A DNA stretch of 64,000 bases from contig NZ_JAENIO010000002.1 of assembly GCF_016595415.1 (NCBI RefSeq), forward strand, positions 62,001 to 126,000, in the 5' to 3' direction. Positions 46,258-55,674 of this stretch are shown here, in pieces (position 1 is the stretch's first letter; each line of letters starts with the position of its first letter). The notes beneath the pieces are model-generated. The model did no database searches, was not told the origin of the DNA, and saw nothing but the letters and a program-made list of their open reading frames with translations. The position numbers and the translations under genes were made by a program. This stretch comes from Roseibacillus ishigakijimensis. Its GTDB lineage: Bacteria; Verrucomicrobiota; Verrucomicrobiia; Verrucomicrobiales; Akkermansiaceae.

Positions 46258-47403
46258 TTATTGCGAGCGGAGAGCTTTTGGCAAGGAGGGGGCGAGGGTG
46301 CGGAAGGCCGGGGGCAGCGTCCCCAGGGTGCCGAGGAGAACACCGGCGAGGAGGCCGATGAAGATTACCGGAGGATCGAGTTGCAGCCGGAAGGTGCCCA
46401 CCGAGAGAGAAACAGTGCGATCCTCAAGAAGAAAAACGGCGACCAGAAAGGCCAGCAAAGTGCCGCTCAGAGTCGCAAGCAGGGATTCCTGCAAGAGGGA
46501 GACGAGGAGGGCTTTGCGGTTGAATCCAATCGCTTGCAAGGTGGCCATCTCGCGAATGCGGGAGGCGAAGGCCGCATAAAGGGTATTGAGTCCGCCGAAA
46601 ACCGCCCCTGCCGCCACCAGACCAGCGGTCAGCCAAGTCATGATTTTGATGGGACCGTAGAACTGGGCCAGCTTCTCGTAGTAGCGGTCCTCCCGCACGG
46701 CGGCGAGCTCGAGGTCGTTCCTTTGCAGGGCAAAGACCTCCAAATCTTCCACCGTCGCCTCCCCGGTGCGCACCAGAACGGCAGAGAGGGTGTCGCGTTG
46801 GGTGGCGGTGGCGAGGTCGTTGCGATCCATCCAGATTTCGGACTCCATCACTGTGCCCGGAGCGGCGAAGATGCCCGCGATGCGGTAATCGGCTTCTTCA
46901 AAGCGCAGGGTCTTGCCCACCTGCAGGCGCTGATCGCTGGTCTGGAGGGCCCGGGCGGCGAGGCGGCCGACGATGACTTCGCCTGGCCCGGGAAAGTGAC
47001 CTTCCAGCAGGCGCACTTCGGGCCGCACCAGGAGGGTGGCCGGGAGAACGCCCCGGAAGGAAGCCTGCACGGGCTCTTGTTCGAGAGTCACCGGGGCCAT
47101 GTAGACGATCTCGCCCGCCACTGCCGCTTGCCCGAGCTGTTGGGAAAGGCCGCGCACGGAAGTGGCGAGGGCGGACTCGGCGGCCAGGGGGACCTCGGAG
47201 CGCTCCACCGATTCCTCGGAGCCCTTCCCCATCAGGATGACATTGCGCGGTGAGCCCGAGGCGGCCAGCACCCGGTCCATCCCGCTATTGAAGGCCACGG
47301 CGGCAATGAGAAGGAGGACGACCAGGGCCGAGCCGCCCACGGTCTGGAGCAAGCGGCCCGGGTCGCGGAGGAGATTGCGCACGGCGTAAGTGAAGGGAAG
47401 CAT
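46258..47403 (-). CDS. ABC transporter permease (FtsX/MacB type), first of two
   Basis: The 381-aa protein has the FtsX/MacB arrangement: MLPFTYAVRNLLRDPGRLLQTVGGSALVVLLLIAAVAF as helix 1, a large periplasmic domain (~40-255), and three C-terminal helices (AGLVAAGAVFGGLNTLYAAFASRIREMATLQAIG, SLLQESLLATLSGTLLAFLVAV, VIFIGLLAGVLLGTLGTLPP). It lies 21 bases after the second permease gene and with it should form the membrane heterodimer driven by the ATPase. Cargo unknown. Confidence 0.9.
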   Translation of the reverse strand: MLPFTYAVRNLLRDPGRLLQTVGGSALVVLLLIAAVAFNSGMDRVLAASGSPRNVILMGKGSEESVERSEVPLAAESALATSVRGLSQQLGQAAVAGEIVYMAPVTLEQEPVQASFRGVLPATLLVRPEVRLLEGHFPGPGEVIVGRLAARALQTSDQRLQVGKTLRFEEADYRIAGIFAAPGTVMESEIWMDRNDLATATQRDTLSAVLVRTGEATVEDLEVFALQRNDLELAAVREDRYYEKLAQFYGPIKIMTWLTAGLVAAGAVFGGLNTLYAAFASRIREMATLQAIGFNRKALLVSLLQESLLATLSGTLLAFLVAVFLLEDRTVSLSVGTFRLQLDPPVIFIGLLAGVLLGTLGTLPPAFRTLAPSLPKALRSQ

Positions 47404-47424
47404 GGGAATACGAAGAATTGGGAA

Positions 47425-48561
47425 TCAGGAATTCAGGGAGTTGACGAGAGGGCGGGAGGTGGCCTTCCAGCCAGGGAAGAGCGAGGCCAATAATCCCATC
47501 AAAAAGGCCACCAAGAGCCCCTTGAGGTGCACGGCGGGGGACGCTTGCAGGGCGAGCGTGAGGCCCTCATTGCCGAGGGTAAAACTCTTGAAATGGAAGA
47601 AAAGGGCCGAAGATAAGACACCCGCCAGCCCTCCGGTAAGTCCGAGGATAATCCCTTCGATCGATACCAGCGCTCCGATGGCGGGGCGGCTGAAGCCGAG
47701 GGTCTGCAGGATGGCGGTTTCCTTCACCCGGCCGCGCACCACGAGGAGCACGGCATTGGCGAGAAGGCCCAGCACCGCAGCCACCGCCCCAATGCCCAGC
47801 CAGCGGGTGAATGAGATGAGCTCGATCATTTGCTTGGCGGTCTCCGCGAAAAAGGCCTGCTCCGGGCGGGTATGGGTTGGCTGCTGGTCGGAGCGGAATG
47901 TTTCGTCAATTTCCTCGGCCACTGCCTCCAGCTGGTCGGCGGATTCCACCTTGACGTTGAATTGGGTCACGACTCCCAAGCCCACGCGGGAGGCTTGTTG
48001 CAGGAAGGGCAAATGAACGTAGGCCACGTTGTTATCTTGCGGCGAGCCGGAGCGGATAATGCCGTTGACCACCACTTTCACCCCCACGGCCTCGAAGCTG
48101 TCCCCGACCTTGAGCCCGCGCCGCTGCGCGAAGTGCTGGCCCACGAGGGCGCCATCGCTGCGTTTTTCAAAATCCGCGAAGGAGCCGCTCACCACTTCCA
48201 GGTCGGCGGTGTAGCTTTTCAGCCGCTCCGGAGGCACTCCGCGAAAGGTGATCACATCCAGGGAAGCTCCGCAGTTGTTGACCGCGATCTGGATGGGAAT
48301 CACTTCCTTGACGCCCGGGATGCGCTCGATGGCGGGCCCATAGTGCTCCGGCAGACGGGAGGTGGAGGGGCAGAAGCGGTTTTCGCGATAGACGACCAGA
48401 GTGGTCTCGTTCGCACTGGCCTGGGTGGAGGTTTCCAGGGAATGCTGCATGGTTTCCACCGCCGCATAGAGAAACATTCCGGCGGCCACCCCCAGGATGG
48501 TCAGGAGGGAACGCAGCCGGTGGCGGGTGATGTTCTTGAGAGCGAGAGAGAGAAGCTTCAT
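47425..48561 (-). CDS. ABC transporter permease (FtsX/MacB type), second of two
   Basis: The true start is ATG 48561 ([20 protein letters not shown]), giving 378 aa; the longer frame to 48999 is only antisense-type noise over the ATPase gene. One N-terminal helix, a periplasmic MacB-like domain (~45-250) with VVYRENRFCPSTSRLP, and a C-terminal helix bundle (WLGIGAVAAVLGLLANAVLL, VKETAILQTLGFSRPAIGALV) are present. Its ATG overlaps the ATPase stop (ATGA), so the two genes are coupled. The paired permease is directly downstream. Confidence 0.92.
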   Translation of the reverse strand: MKLLSLALKNITRHRLRSLLTILGVAAGMFLYAAVETMQHSLETSTQASANETTLVVYRENRFCPSTSRLPEHYGPAIERIPGVKEVIPIQIAVNNCGASLDVITFRGVPPERLKSYTADLEVVSGSFADFEKRSDGALVGQHFAQRRGLKVGDSFEAVGVKVVVNGIIRSGSPQDNNVAYVHLPFLQQASRVGLGVVTQFNVKVESADQLEAVAEEIDETFRSDQQPTHTRPEQAFFAETAKQMIELISFTRWLGIGAVAAVLGLLANAVLLVVRGRVKETAILQTLGFSRPAIGALVSIEGIILGLTGGLAGVLSSALFFHFKSFTLGNEGLTLALQASPAVHLKGLLVAFLMGLLASLFPGWKATSRPLVNSLNS

Positions 48562-49244
48562 GACAATTGGTTGGTAACGAGTTGACCTTTTTCCAGATGA
48601 AGGGTGCGCTTGGCGGCGGCGGCGGCCTTGGGGTCGTGGGTGACCATCACAATGGTTTTGCCATGGTCTTCTGCAAGGCTGGTGAGGAGAGCGAGGATGG
48701 AGTCGGCGGACTCCCGGTCGAGGTCGCCGGTGGGCTCGTCGGCGACGAGGAGTTCGGGATTGTGGACAATGGCCCGGGCAATGGCCACCCGCTGCTCCTG
48801 GCCGCCGGAGAGTTCGGTGGGCCGGTGGTTGGCACGCTCGGCGAGGCCCACCAGCTCGAGTGCGGAGTTCACTTTCTCCCGCCGTTCGGCTTTGCTGAGT
48901 TTGCTCAAGAGCAGCGGTAGTTCCACATTCTCGAAGGCAGAGAGAATGGGCACGAGATGGTAGAGCTGGAAAATGTAGCCCACATGCCGGGAACGCCACT
49001 TGGCCAGCTGGGCTCGCGAAAGATTGGCGATATCCCGGCCATCAATCTCAAGAGAGCCTCCGGTGGGCGAATCGATACCTGCCACGAGATTGAGCAGGGT
49101 CGTTTTGCCCGAACCCGAGGGCCCCATGAGAGCAAGGAACTCACCTTTGGAGACTTCCAGATTGAGAGCTTCCAAGGGCGTGATGCTCACTTTGCCCTTG
49201 CGGTAGGACTTCGAAAGATTGCGGATATGGATGAAAGGGGTCAT
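48558..49244 (-). CDS. ABC transporter ATP-binding protein (LolD/MacB type)
   Basis: The 228-aa ATPase has Walker [13 protein letters not shown] (~40-51), Q-loop region [22 protein letters not shown], signature [15 protein letters not shown] and Walker [13 protein letters not shown], with the switch His in [13 protein letters not shown]. These are the features of the MacB/LolD group that drives mechanotransmission rather than substrate passage. The gene follows the adaptor gene by four bases and overlaps the permease start by four. Confidence 0.95.
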   Translation of the reverse strand: MTPFIHIRNLSKSYRKGKVSITPLEALNLEVSKGEFLALMGPSGSGKTTLLNLVAGIDSPTGGSLEIDGRDIANLSRAQLAKWRSRHVGYIFQLYHLVPILSAFENVELPLLLSKLSKAERREKVNSALELVGLAERANHRPTELSGGQEQRVAIARAIVHNPELLVADEPTGDLDRESADSILALLTSLAEDHGKTIVMVTHDPKAAAAAKRTLHLEKGQLVTNQLS

Positions 49245-49248
49245 TGTC

Positions 49249-50721
49249 TTAAAAATTGCTGGGGGTGGCCGCGACCCGGGCTCCGGGGGCGAGTTCGCTA
49301 AAAGGGGGCAAAATCAACTGTTCGCCGGAGCGAAGGCCCTCGCGCACTTCGCGATAATTCTCCCGGCGCTCGGGCCCCAAGGTGAGGGTGCGGCGCTGGG
49401 CGGTGGAGTCCGGCGAGACAACCCAGGCTTGTGCTTGCTCCTTGCGAATATCGAAGAGGGCCTCTTCCGCAGCGAGGAGGATGAGCCGTCCGCTGCCCGT
49501 CGGGGGCGCAGAAGGCGCGTCCTCCCCAGTCGGGGCGGCTGCTTGCGGGGGGTGCGCCGGGGGGTAGAATTTGGCCCGCACCAGCATCTCGGGGCGGAGG
49601 CGGTCGTCGGGATTGGAGATCGATACCTTGGCCTGGAGAGTATTGCGTGCGATGTCGGCCTCGCCGGTGATGCGGGTGACGGTGCCGAGCAAAGTGACTT
49701 CGGGCAACAGATCGGTGACCAGCTCGACTTCCTGCCCCACCGCCAGGGCGGCAGCTTCGTTGAGGGGAACGTCGATGCGGGCTTGCATTTTTTCCGGTTG
49801 ATAAAGTTCCACCACGACCGCGGATTTGGGATCTTCCCCGTCGAGCATCCGCTTTTTGCCCGGTTTGACATGGAGGTGGAGAATCCGCCCGGAAAGGGGG
49901 GAGGTGATGCGGTGGCGTTCCAGGGCCAGCCGGGCCAAGTCGCGCTCTGTTTCCAGCTCGCCGAACTGGTGACCCATCATGACTCTCTGGTAGTCGATGG
50001 TCTCGAGTTCAGCCTGCAGACGGGGAATTTCGCTTTGTGCCTCGGCCAGAACCGCCCGCTGGCGTTCGACCTGCAGTCGCGCGGCCGTGACCTCCGATAC
50101 CGAGGCCGCCCCCGGGGGCAGATTGGCCAGACGCTCCGCGACATCCTGCAGCTCCGCGAGGCGGGCCTCGGCGGCCGTGACTTTGGCCCCCGCAGTGGCA
50201 ATGCGCGCCTTCACCTCCGGCACCATGGAGCAGTGGGCCGCAATCTGCGAACGCATGGTCGCGAGTCGGCGCTCCGCTTTCTCCAAGGCCAGAGTGGCTT
50301 CTTCATCGTCGAGGGTGGCGAGGAGCTGGCCTTCCTCCACCAGCTGTCCATCCAGCACCGGCACCTCGTCGACGACCCCGCTCACAAGAACGGGCACTTC
50401 GATGATGTAGGGGTCGGGCTCCAGCCATCCGGAGGCTTGGAAAAGGAGGGAGCGGTCGCTTGCAGCAGTAGCTGCAGAGTCTGGCGAACGCGCGGGATCC
50501 GTTGCCGGGAGGGCTGCTGGGGCGGAGGCCGCACTGCGCAAGGTGACGACTTGCACCGTGCGCACTGGGACGGCGGGCAAAAGACGTTCCCCGAAAAGAA
50601 GGGCAAAAACGAAGAGAAAACCTGCCAAGAGGGCACAGGGAAGCAGCCAAGCGGGAAGCCCGCGCCTGCCTTTAGGGCTGGAGACGGGAGAAGAGGAAGA
50701 GGTGAGAGAGCTGAGTGACAT
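49249..50721 (-). CDS. Periplasmic adaptor (HlyD/MacA-type membrane fusion protein)
   Basis: The 490-aa protein has one N-terminal helix (LPAWLLPCALLAGFLFVFALL). A lipoyl-like half (YIIEVPVLVSGVVDEVPVLDGQ) is followed by a long alpha-hairpin coiled coil (~145-260, EATLALEKAERRLATMRSQ onward), the second lipoyl half and beta-barrel (GRILHLHVKPGKK, ALAVGQEVELVTDLL), and the membrane-proximal domain. It bridges the permease pair to an outer-membrane channel. No TolC-like gene is in the window. The alpha-hairpin length suits a docking role. Confidence 0.9.
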   Translation of the reverse strand: MSLSSLTSSSSPVSSPKGRRGLPAWLLPCALLAGFLFVFALLFGERLLPAVPVRTVQVVTLRSAASAPAALPATDPARSPDSAATAASDRSLLFQASGWLEPDPYIIEVPVLVSGVVDEVPVLDGQLVEEGQLLATLDDEEATLALEKAERRLATMRSQIAAHCSMVPEVKARIATAGAKVTAAEARLAELQDVAERLANLPPGAASVSEVTAARLQVERQRAVLAEAQSEIPRLQAELETIDYQRVMMGHQFGELETERDLARLALERHRITSPLSGRILHLHVKPGKKRMLDGEDPKSAVVVELYQPEKMQARIDVPLNEAAALAVGQEVELVTDLLPEVTLLGTVTRITGEADIARNTLQAKVSISNPDDRLRPEMLVRAKFYPPAHPPQAAAPTGEDAPSAPPTGSGRLILLAAEEALFDIRKEQAQAWVVSPDSTAQRRTLTLGPERRENYREVREGLRSGEQLILPPFSELAPGARVAATPSNF

Positions 50722-50843
50722 GGAGAAGCCAAAGATTCATTCGAAAAAAAAGAGACGGAAAGAGTCGGCTTTTCCCCTTGGGAGCACCGACCAGAAAAGA
50801 CGGGGTCAGCTCCCGCGAGGAGAGCAAACCTTTCCGGAATGAA

Positions 50844-51284
50844 TCAAAGGCGGAGGCGACAGTGCCTGAGAAGAACGCTCTTTCCCGCTAGCGGCGGGGG
50901 CTCGAGGGGCGCGGCGTAGATTTGGCCCAGTGCCGGAGCCAAGGGCACAGCCAGTCCGCCAAAAGCAGCCTCGGTAGTGGCCACTGCGGTCGGCGGGAGG
51001 CAATCGACGGAATCACTGCTCCACCAATAATCGGCGACTTCCAGCTCAACCGGGACCAGACAATCATCGCAGGGCTCCTTGGCCGGAGAATCTTTTGCGC
51101 AGCAGGGAGAGAGAGAATCCGGGGCGGGCGAAACCTTCTCACAGGAACTGCCACCCACCACCAGCGCCCCTTGGCAGAGACAGTAGCTCAAGGCCAACTC
51201 CTTCGCCCCCACCAGCACGGTGAGGAGCGAGAGCAAGATGAGCGATGACAGTCGTTTGGCCACTTGGCAAAGAGCATTCCACAA
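50844..51284 (-). CDS. Small Cys-rich secreted protein of unknown function
   Basis: The 146-aa product has an N-terminal hydrophobic segment (LSSLILLSLLTVLVGAKE) and then ten cysteines clustered in about 60 residues (LSYCLCQG, SSCEK, SPCCAKDS, EPCDDCLVP). The rest is Ala/Pro-rich and ends RHCRLRL. CCxxD and CxxC spacing suggests metal binding or disulfides. It lies 122 bases upstream of the adaptor gene and 19 bases after the large protease gene, all on one strand, so it may open the exporter operon. I know no family for it. Confidence 0.55.
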   Translation of the reverse strand: MWNALCQVAKRLSSLILLSLLTVLVGAKELALSYCLCQGALVVGGSSCEKVSPAPDSLSPCCAKDSPAKEPCDDCLVPVELEVADYWWSSDSVDCLPPTAVATTEAAFGGLAVPLAPALGQIYAAPLEPPPLAGKSVLLRHCRLRL

Positions 51285-51303
51285 TTTTGGGCAATGTCAA
51301 TTT

Positions 51304-54300
51304 TCAGGGTGCAGCGGCCCGCAGCCGGAAAAAGGCCTGCGGCTCCCCCGAGTCCGCTGTCACCTCGAAGGGCCCGCTCGCCGGGAGCGCCACTTCGCCC
51401 ACCGTCTCCCAGGAGCCAGCCTCCAGGTTGGTCGTTTTTTCCCAGAAGAGGGTGAGTCCGCTCGCTTCCATGCTCGGGGAGGCCGAGAGCAGCCACCCGT
51501 CGGCCGCGGGGGAGAAGCTCAGGGGCGCGGGGAGGTCCCTTTCTGCAGGAGAAAGGCCGAGCGCATATTCGAGCAAGGCCCCCAGACCATCGCCATCGCT
51601 ATCGTCCCCGGGCGGGGTGGTGAAGGGGCTCCTTGCTTGCGCAAAGACCCAGGCCGCGTAGCCCTCCAAGCGCAGATCATCGATGTAAATGGCGTCGGCA
51701 TTGTCGTCATTGGTCTCATCCTTGAGGTAATACCAGGTGATTTCATTGAGCCCCGGCTCCAGGGTCAGAGAAACCGTCTCCCAGGGCTGCACTCCGGATT
51801 TGGCGGCGATTTGGCGACCATTTTGCCAAACGTAGCCCACATCGAAGGTGTCTTCCGTGGCGACCCGCCACTGGAAGCTCAGGCTGCCCGGCCCGACCAC
51901 GGTGGCAGTCATCGCCGTGCCCTCGTCCGCATCCACCCCACCACTGCGGGCGGCCGAAGTCCCCTCCACGGTAGTGCTCGTCTGGGGATAAAAACTGGGG
52001 ACTTCCGACCGAATGGAGAGCTCGGGCAAATCGAGGGCCCGGGAGAGGGTGCCCTTGGGATAATAGGGCTCCCAGGTGAAGACACGCGTCCTTTCCGCCC
52101 CCTCGCGGGTGGCGGTGAGGGAGACCGCGACGGGCTCCCCCCCCATCTGGCCCTGCAGGAGCCCCTGGGGAGAGAGTGTCCACCCGGGAGGCAAGTCTTT
52201 GGCGGAAAATCGGCTCCCCGCCCGCAGCGTCTCGAGGGCAAAGGCAAACTCCCCGCCATTGGGGAGATAGTGCCGGTGGGGCTGGCGAAAGACCGGCTCC
52301 CGCTGCGAGTGCAGACTGAAGGAATCGAGCCACACCGTATCCGCGCCGCCATCGTATTGACTATTCCGCTGGTAGGAAATGAGGACGGTGTTGCTTGCCT
52401 CCGGGAGTTCGACGGTGATCGGGTGCCATCCCGTCTCGCCGCTGATGGCGCCCGCCTCCTCGCCATTGCAGGTGAGCACCAGCCGATCGAGCAAATACTC
52501 GCTGGAGGCCTTCCACCAGTAGGTCAGGGTGTCGGGCCCGGGGATGGCCAGGCTCAGGGTGACCGTTTCGCCATCGGCCACCCCATTGAGGCGCAGCGCG
52601 TCTTCGCCATCGAAGGTGTCGTCCTCCTGCCATTGCCAGCGCGAGACCTCGCCCCCCATCACGATCTCGCGGGGGACCTCGAAGGCCTCCTTCTCCAGAA
52701 TATCTCCAATCGCGAAGGTCAGAGCTTCGCTGGCTTCTCCAGCCTCATTGCCCGCAGTCAGGGTCACCACATAGTCGCCAAAGAGCGGCTCCTCCCAAGT
52801 GATCACTCCCGTGAACTCATCGATAGTCATCCCAACCGGCTGCCCGCTCAGGGAAAAGGAATTTGGAGTATGGCTGACCTCGGGCTCGTAGCGCAAGGCC
52901 GTGCCCTCATGACCCGTCGCCACTTGCCCACTCGCTATCGCGGGGGGGATGAAGTCGTCATTGAGGATGATTACCGTGAGCGGTCCGTCCGGCTCATTGA
53001 CCTCCACAAGGTCCTCGAAGGCGAACAGAATGGTCTCGTGCTCTTCGGGCTCGCTGTCTCCCAGCAGCGGCAGGGAAAAAGTAAAACTGGTTTGCCCGGG
53101 CGCGAAGGTCACCTCCTGCCGTCCCGGGTCGCTGTAGTCACTCCCCGCCTCGGCCGTCCCGCCTGCCACCACAAGGGAAAAGCTCACCGGAAAGCTCACC
53201 GCCTGTGCCAGCGTCACCGTCACCGCCGCGCTCGTCGTGCCGCTGTCTCCCTCCGTGAGGGCCCGATCAGAGACTTCCAATTGCGCCCTCAGCTCCCGGC
53301 CCGCCAGGGTGAGGGGAGCCGACCCCCCGGGACTGAGCCAATCCGACAAGCGCCGCGAAGCTGTCCCTCCACCCGACCAGGAGCGGGAGAGAAAGCCATA
53401 CCAATCCGAGGCATTGTTGCCACAGGACGCATTGCCCCCAAAGAGTTGCCCGACAATCAAGCCGGACTCATTGAAAAGCGGGGAGCCCGAGGATCCTCCC
53501 TCGGTCGTGCCTTCGTCCCAATCCGCCACCCGCAAAAAGTAGCCAAAGGACGAAGGGGCAGCGCTGCCATAGTCCGTGAGGGTAAGGGGATCGAACTCGA
53601 AGGAAATCCTCTTCTCGGCCACCGCCGGATGGTGGATGGCCACTCCCTCGGTAGGAGGGGAGGACTCGCGCGACCAGCCGGCCAGGTAGGCTCCAGAGGC
53701 AGGGTTCACCGGATCATCGAGCTCAATGAGGCAAAAATCCGAGCCCGCGAACTCGGCCCGCAAGATGGAACCGGAATTGAAAACACTGAGATCGCCATCG
53801 CCCACCCCGCCACTGGCGGCGGAGCCCGGGGTCCGGCAGCTCGAGTTTTCGAAATTCCAGTAAACCACCACCGAGGCATCGTTACTGGCCGTAATGTCGC
53901 AGTGCTCGGCAGTGAGGAAGTAGGGCTTGCCATCCTGCGCCGTATTATTGATGAGCGCGCCCGAGCAGGTATCGATGCCGCTGACCGTATAGGCCCCCAC
54001 CGCCCGGATCTGTCGGCGATAGGCCTCGATGAGCGAACCAAAAGGAAGGTCCTCGACCCCGCAAGCCACATCGATATTGCAAGCTCCCGAGAGATCACCC
54101 CCCATCTTGCCCGGGGCCATTTTCCGGAATCCATAGTTCACCGCCGCGAGGTGCAATTGCAACTGGGGCAAGAGAGCGGCTGGCAGACTCGCCGTGAGCC
54201 GCACCTCTTCTCCCGGAAAGAGCGGCGTCCACAGCTCGCCATGGTCATCATTGTCCCGGGAGGTGAAGGTCACCGCGCCCGCTTGGCCGGGAGATTGCAA

Positions 54301-54816
54301 AACGAGGGTGGCCCCGGGAGGAAGGTGGAAACGGTCAAAGGCGAGATTGAGGGACTGGGCCCCCGCCGCCACGATGGCAAGCTCCCAACGGGCGAGACCA
54401 TCGGCAATCGTCCAAGGGGCCAATTCGCGCGCCGGTTTTGCCACCGGCAGGGGGGTGGCGAAGCGGAAGGGCAGCTTGCGCGCATCCCGTTCCCGGGCTT
54501 CAGCCAAAAGGGGGGCAAGGTCGGGAGCAGGCAAAACCAGGCGCCCGGCCCCCGCCAGAGACGGAGAAGCGTGCCGGGCGGGAGCCATCCGGACCCTTTC
54601 TTCCTCCCCAAGCGCGGCGGGGAGGGAAGGGGAGGACTTCGCGGGAGCCGCCACCTTCCCCGGGCGCAGGACTGAGGGAGAAAAAAGAAACCAACCCAGC
54701 CCACCAAAAAGGAGCAAAGCAAGGGGATGAACAAAAAAACGCCGGGGCATCGGGAAGAACCTGCGCAAGGGGAGAAGAAAGAGCAACTTTTTCAGTTGGC
54801 GAAAGGTGTTTTCCAT
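51304..54816 (-). CDS. Large secreted trypsin-like (lysyl endopeptidase-like) protease with Calx-beta and Ig-like domains
   Basis: From ATG 54816 (preceded by GGAGG) the product is 1170 aa; ATG 54750, starting nearer the membrane-targeting helix (PLALLLFGGLGWFLF), is also possible. The protease domain (~240-490) has CSGALINN, the His in FLTAEHCD (~304), an Asp in SDFCLIELDD (~362) and the Ser in GGSSGSPLF (~444), as in Achromobacter-type lysyl endopeptidases. Calx-beta (~512-620), a putative-Ig domain (GMTIDEFTGVITWEEP), and two or three MAM/jelly-roll-like carbohydrate-binding sandwiches (DTLTYWWKASSEYLLDRL, PGSLSFQWRVATEDTFDVGY) follow. The end, GEPQAFFRLRAA, resembles surface-sorting tails of this phylum. 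Confidence 0.85.
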   Translation of the reverse strand: MENTFRQLKKLLFLLPLRRFFPMPRRFFVHPLALLLFGGLGWFLFSPSVLRPGKVAAPAKSSPSLPAALGEEERVRMAPARHASPSLAGAGRLVLPAPDLAPLLAEARERDARKLPFRFATPLPVAKPARELAPWTIADGLARWELAIVAAGAQSLNLAFDRFHLPPGATLVLQSPGQAGAVTFTSRDNDDHGELWTPLFPGEEVRLTASLPAALLPQLQLHLAAVNYGFRKMAPGKMGGDLSGACNIDVACGVEDLPFGSLIEAYRRQIRAVGAYTVSGIDTCSGALINNTAQDGKPYFLTAEHCDITASNDASVVVYWNFENSSCRTPGSAASGGVGDGDLSVFNSGSILRAEFAGSDFCLIELDDPVNPASGAYLAGWSRESSPPTEGVAIHHPAVAEKRISFEFDPLTLTDYGSAAPSSFGYFLRVADWDEGTTEGGSSGSPLFNESGLIVGQLFGGNASCGNNASDWYGFLSRSWSGGGTASRRLSDWLSPGGSAPLTLAGRELRAQLEVSDRALTEGDSGTTSAAVTVTLAQAVSFPVSFSLVVAGGTAEAGSDYSDPGRQEVTFAPGQTSFTFSLPLLGDSEPEEHETILFAFEDLVEVNEPDGPLTVIILNDDFIPPAIASGQVATGHEGTALRYEPEVSHTPNSFSLSGQPVGMTIDEFTGVITWEEPLFGDYVVTLTAGNEAGEASEALTFAIGDILEKEAFEVPREIVMGGEVSRWQWQEDDTFDGEDALRLNGVADGETVTLSLAIPGPDTLTYWWKASSEYLLDRLVLTCNGEEAGAISGETGWHPITVELPEASNTVLISYQRNSQYDGGADTVWLDSFSLHSQREPVFRQPHRHYLPNGGEFAFALETLRAGSRFSAKDLPPGWTLSPQGLLQGQMGGEPVAVSLTATREGAERTRVFTWEPYYPKGTLSRALDLPELSIRSEVPSFYPQTSTTVEGTSAARSGGVDADEGTAMTATVVGPGSLSFQWRVATEDTFDVGYVWQNGRQIAAKSGVQPWETVSLTLEPGLNEITWYYLKDETNDDNADAIYIDDLRLEGYAAWVFAQARSPFTTPPGDDSDGDGLGALLEYALGLSPAERDLPAPLSFSPAADGWLLSASPSMEASGLTLFWEKTTNLEAGSWETVGEVALPASGPFEVTADSGEPQAFFRLRAAAP

Positions 54817-54829
54817 CAGCCTCCCCCGG

Positions 54830-54893
54830 CACCCCAAAGCAGTGGAGCACCCTTCCAGCGTCCACCCCAAAGCAGTGGAGCGCGCTTCCAGCG
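54830..54893. repeat. Two direct repeats of 31 bp
   Basis: CACCCCAAAGCAGTGGAGC begins both copies (54830-54860 and 54863-54893), and CTTCCAGCG ends both; 29 of 31 bases match at a 33-bp period. The unit lies in the non-coding interval upstream of the protease gene. Similar CAGTGGAGC.CGCTTCCAGCG strings are, as far as I recall, dispersed in verrucomicrobial genomes. Confidence 0.8.
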
Positions 54894-55017
54894 GGCATCA
54901 GGAGGCCTCCGCGCCTCCGCCCCTCAACCAAAACAACCCCTCAAAAGCCTCCACCCTGCCACAGGAGGCCCGCCCCCCTCATCCGAGGCCGGAGAGGGGA
55001 GGAGCCGGCACAGATCT

Positions 55018-55674
55018 TTACCCCGCAATCGTCCCCTCCGTCAGCTCTGACCAGGGACCGGGCTCATTGCGCGAGTTCACCCAGCGCGCATAGTAGTAGG
55101 CCGTCTTCCCCGCATCCGCCGGGTCGAAGTGCGTGATGTGCGGTGTGCGGGTATCCGTGCCCACGTAGCGGCAATCCCCCGGTCCCTGGGGATGGGCCCC
55201 CACCGCCACCCAGATCTCGCAGCCCCGCACCCCCTTGGGCTTGGCCTTGCTCTTCGCACCCTTGTCGCGGAAGTGGATCGTCTGCTGAAAGGAAGTCCCC
55301 GTATCCAGCTCCAGAGTGGGCGCCGTCGTCGGGACGGGCACACTGCTACGGGAAGACTTCCGCACCGGCAGCCCCGCCCGATCGCGCGCCTCATCACTGA
55401 CCTCGCCATTGGCCTAGATCAGCTGGGACAAGGTCCGGATCTGCTTCTCATAGTTTTCCCGCTTTTCGTATTTCACCGTAGTCGCGGCCCGGGCGGCATC
55501 TTGGGCCGGGCCCCACGCCGTGTAAGCCTCTTCCCATGGTGCTTGCAGATCGCTCAAGGTCGCCAACTGCTCCGCCGTCAACCCATAGCTCGCCGGATCT
55601 GCCGTGAAGGCAGCGAGAAGGGTCTTTTGCCAAGCTTGAAACTCAGGGTCGGATTGGGGGATATAATCAGCCAT
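55018..55674 (-). pseudogene. Hypothetical protein gene interrupted by an in-frame amber codon
   Basis: Reading from ATG 55674 (MADYIPQSDPEFQAWQ), the frame runs 86 codons to a TAG at 55414-55416 and then stays open in the same frame for 132 more codons to 55018. Joined, it is one coherent ~219-codon protein: an N-terminal helical half (LTAEQLATLSDLQAPWEEAYT, KREENYEKQIRTLSQLI-like region), the amber, then ANGEVSDEARDRAGL and a C-terminal beta domain (TIHFRDKGAKSKAKP, GVRGCEIWVAVG, YYYARWVNSRNEPGPWSE). I recall full-length relatives with Gln at the amber position, consistent with CAG to TAG. Function unknown. Confidence 0.8.

Noticed and set aside
48562-48999. N-terminal extension of the second permease
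   Set aside because: It is an out-of-frame reading of the ATPase gene. The permease start at 48561 gives a normal first helix and an ATGA overlap.
51220-54675. 1151-codon plus-strand open frame
   Set aside because: It is antisense to the large protease, whose catalytic and repeat motifs are clear.
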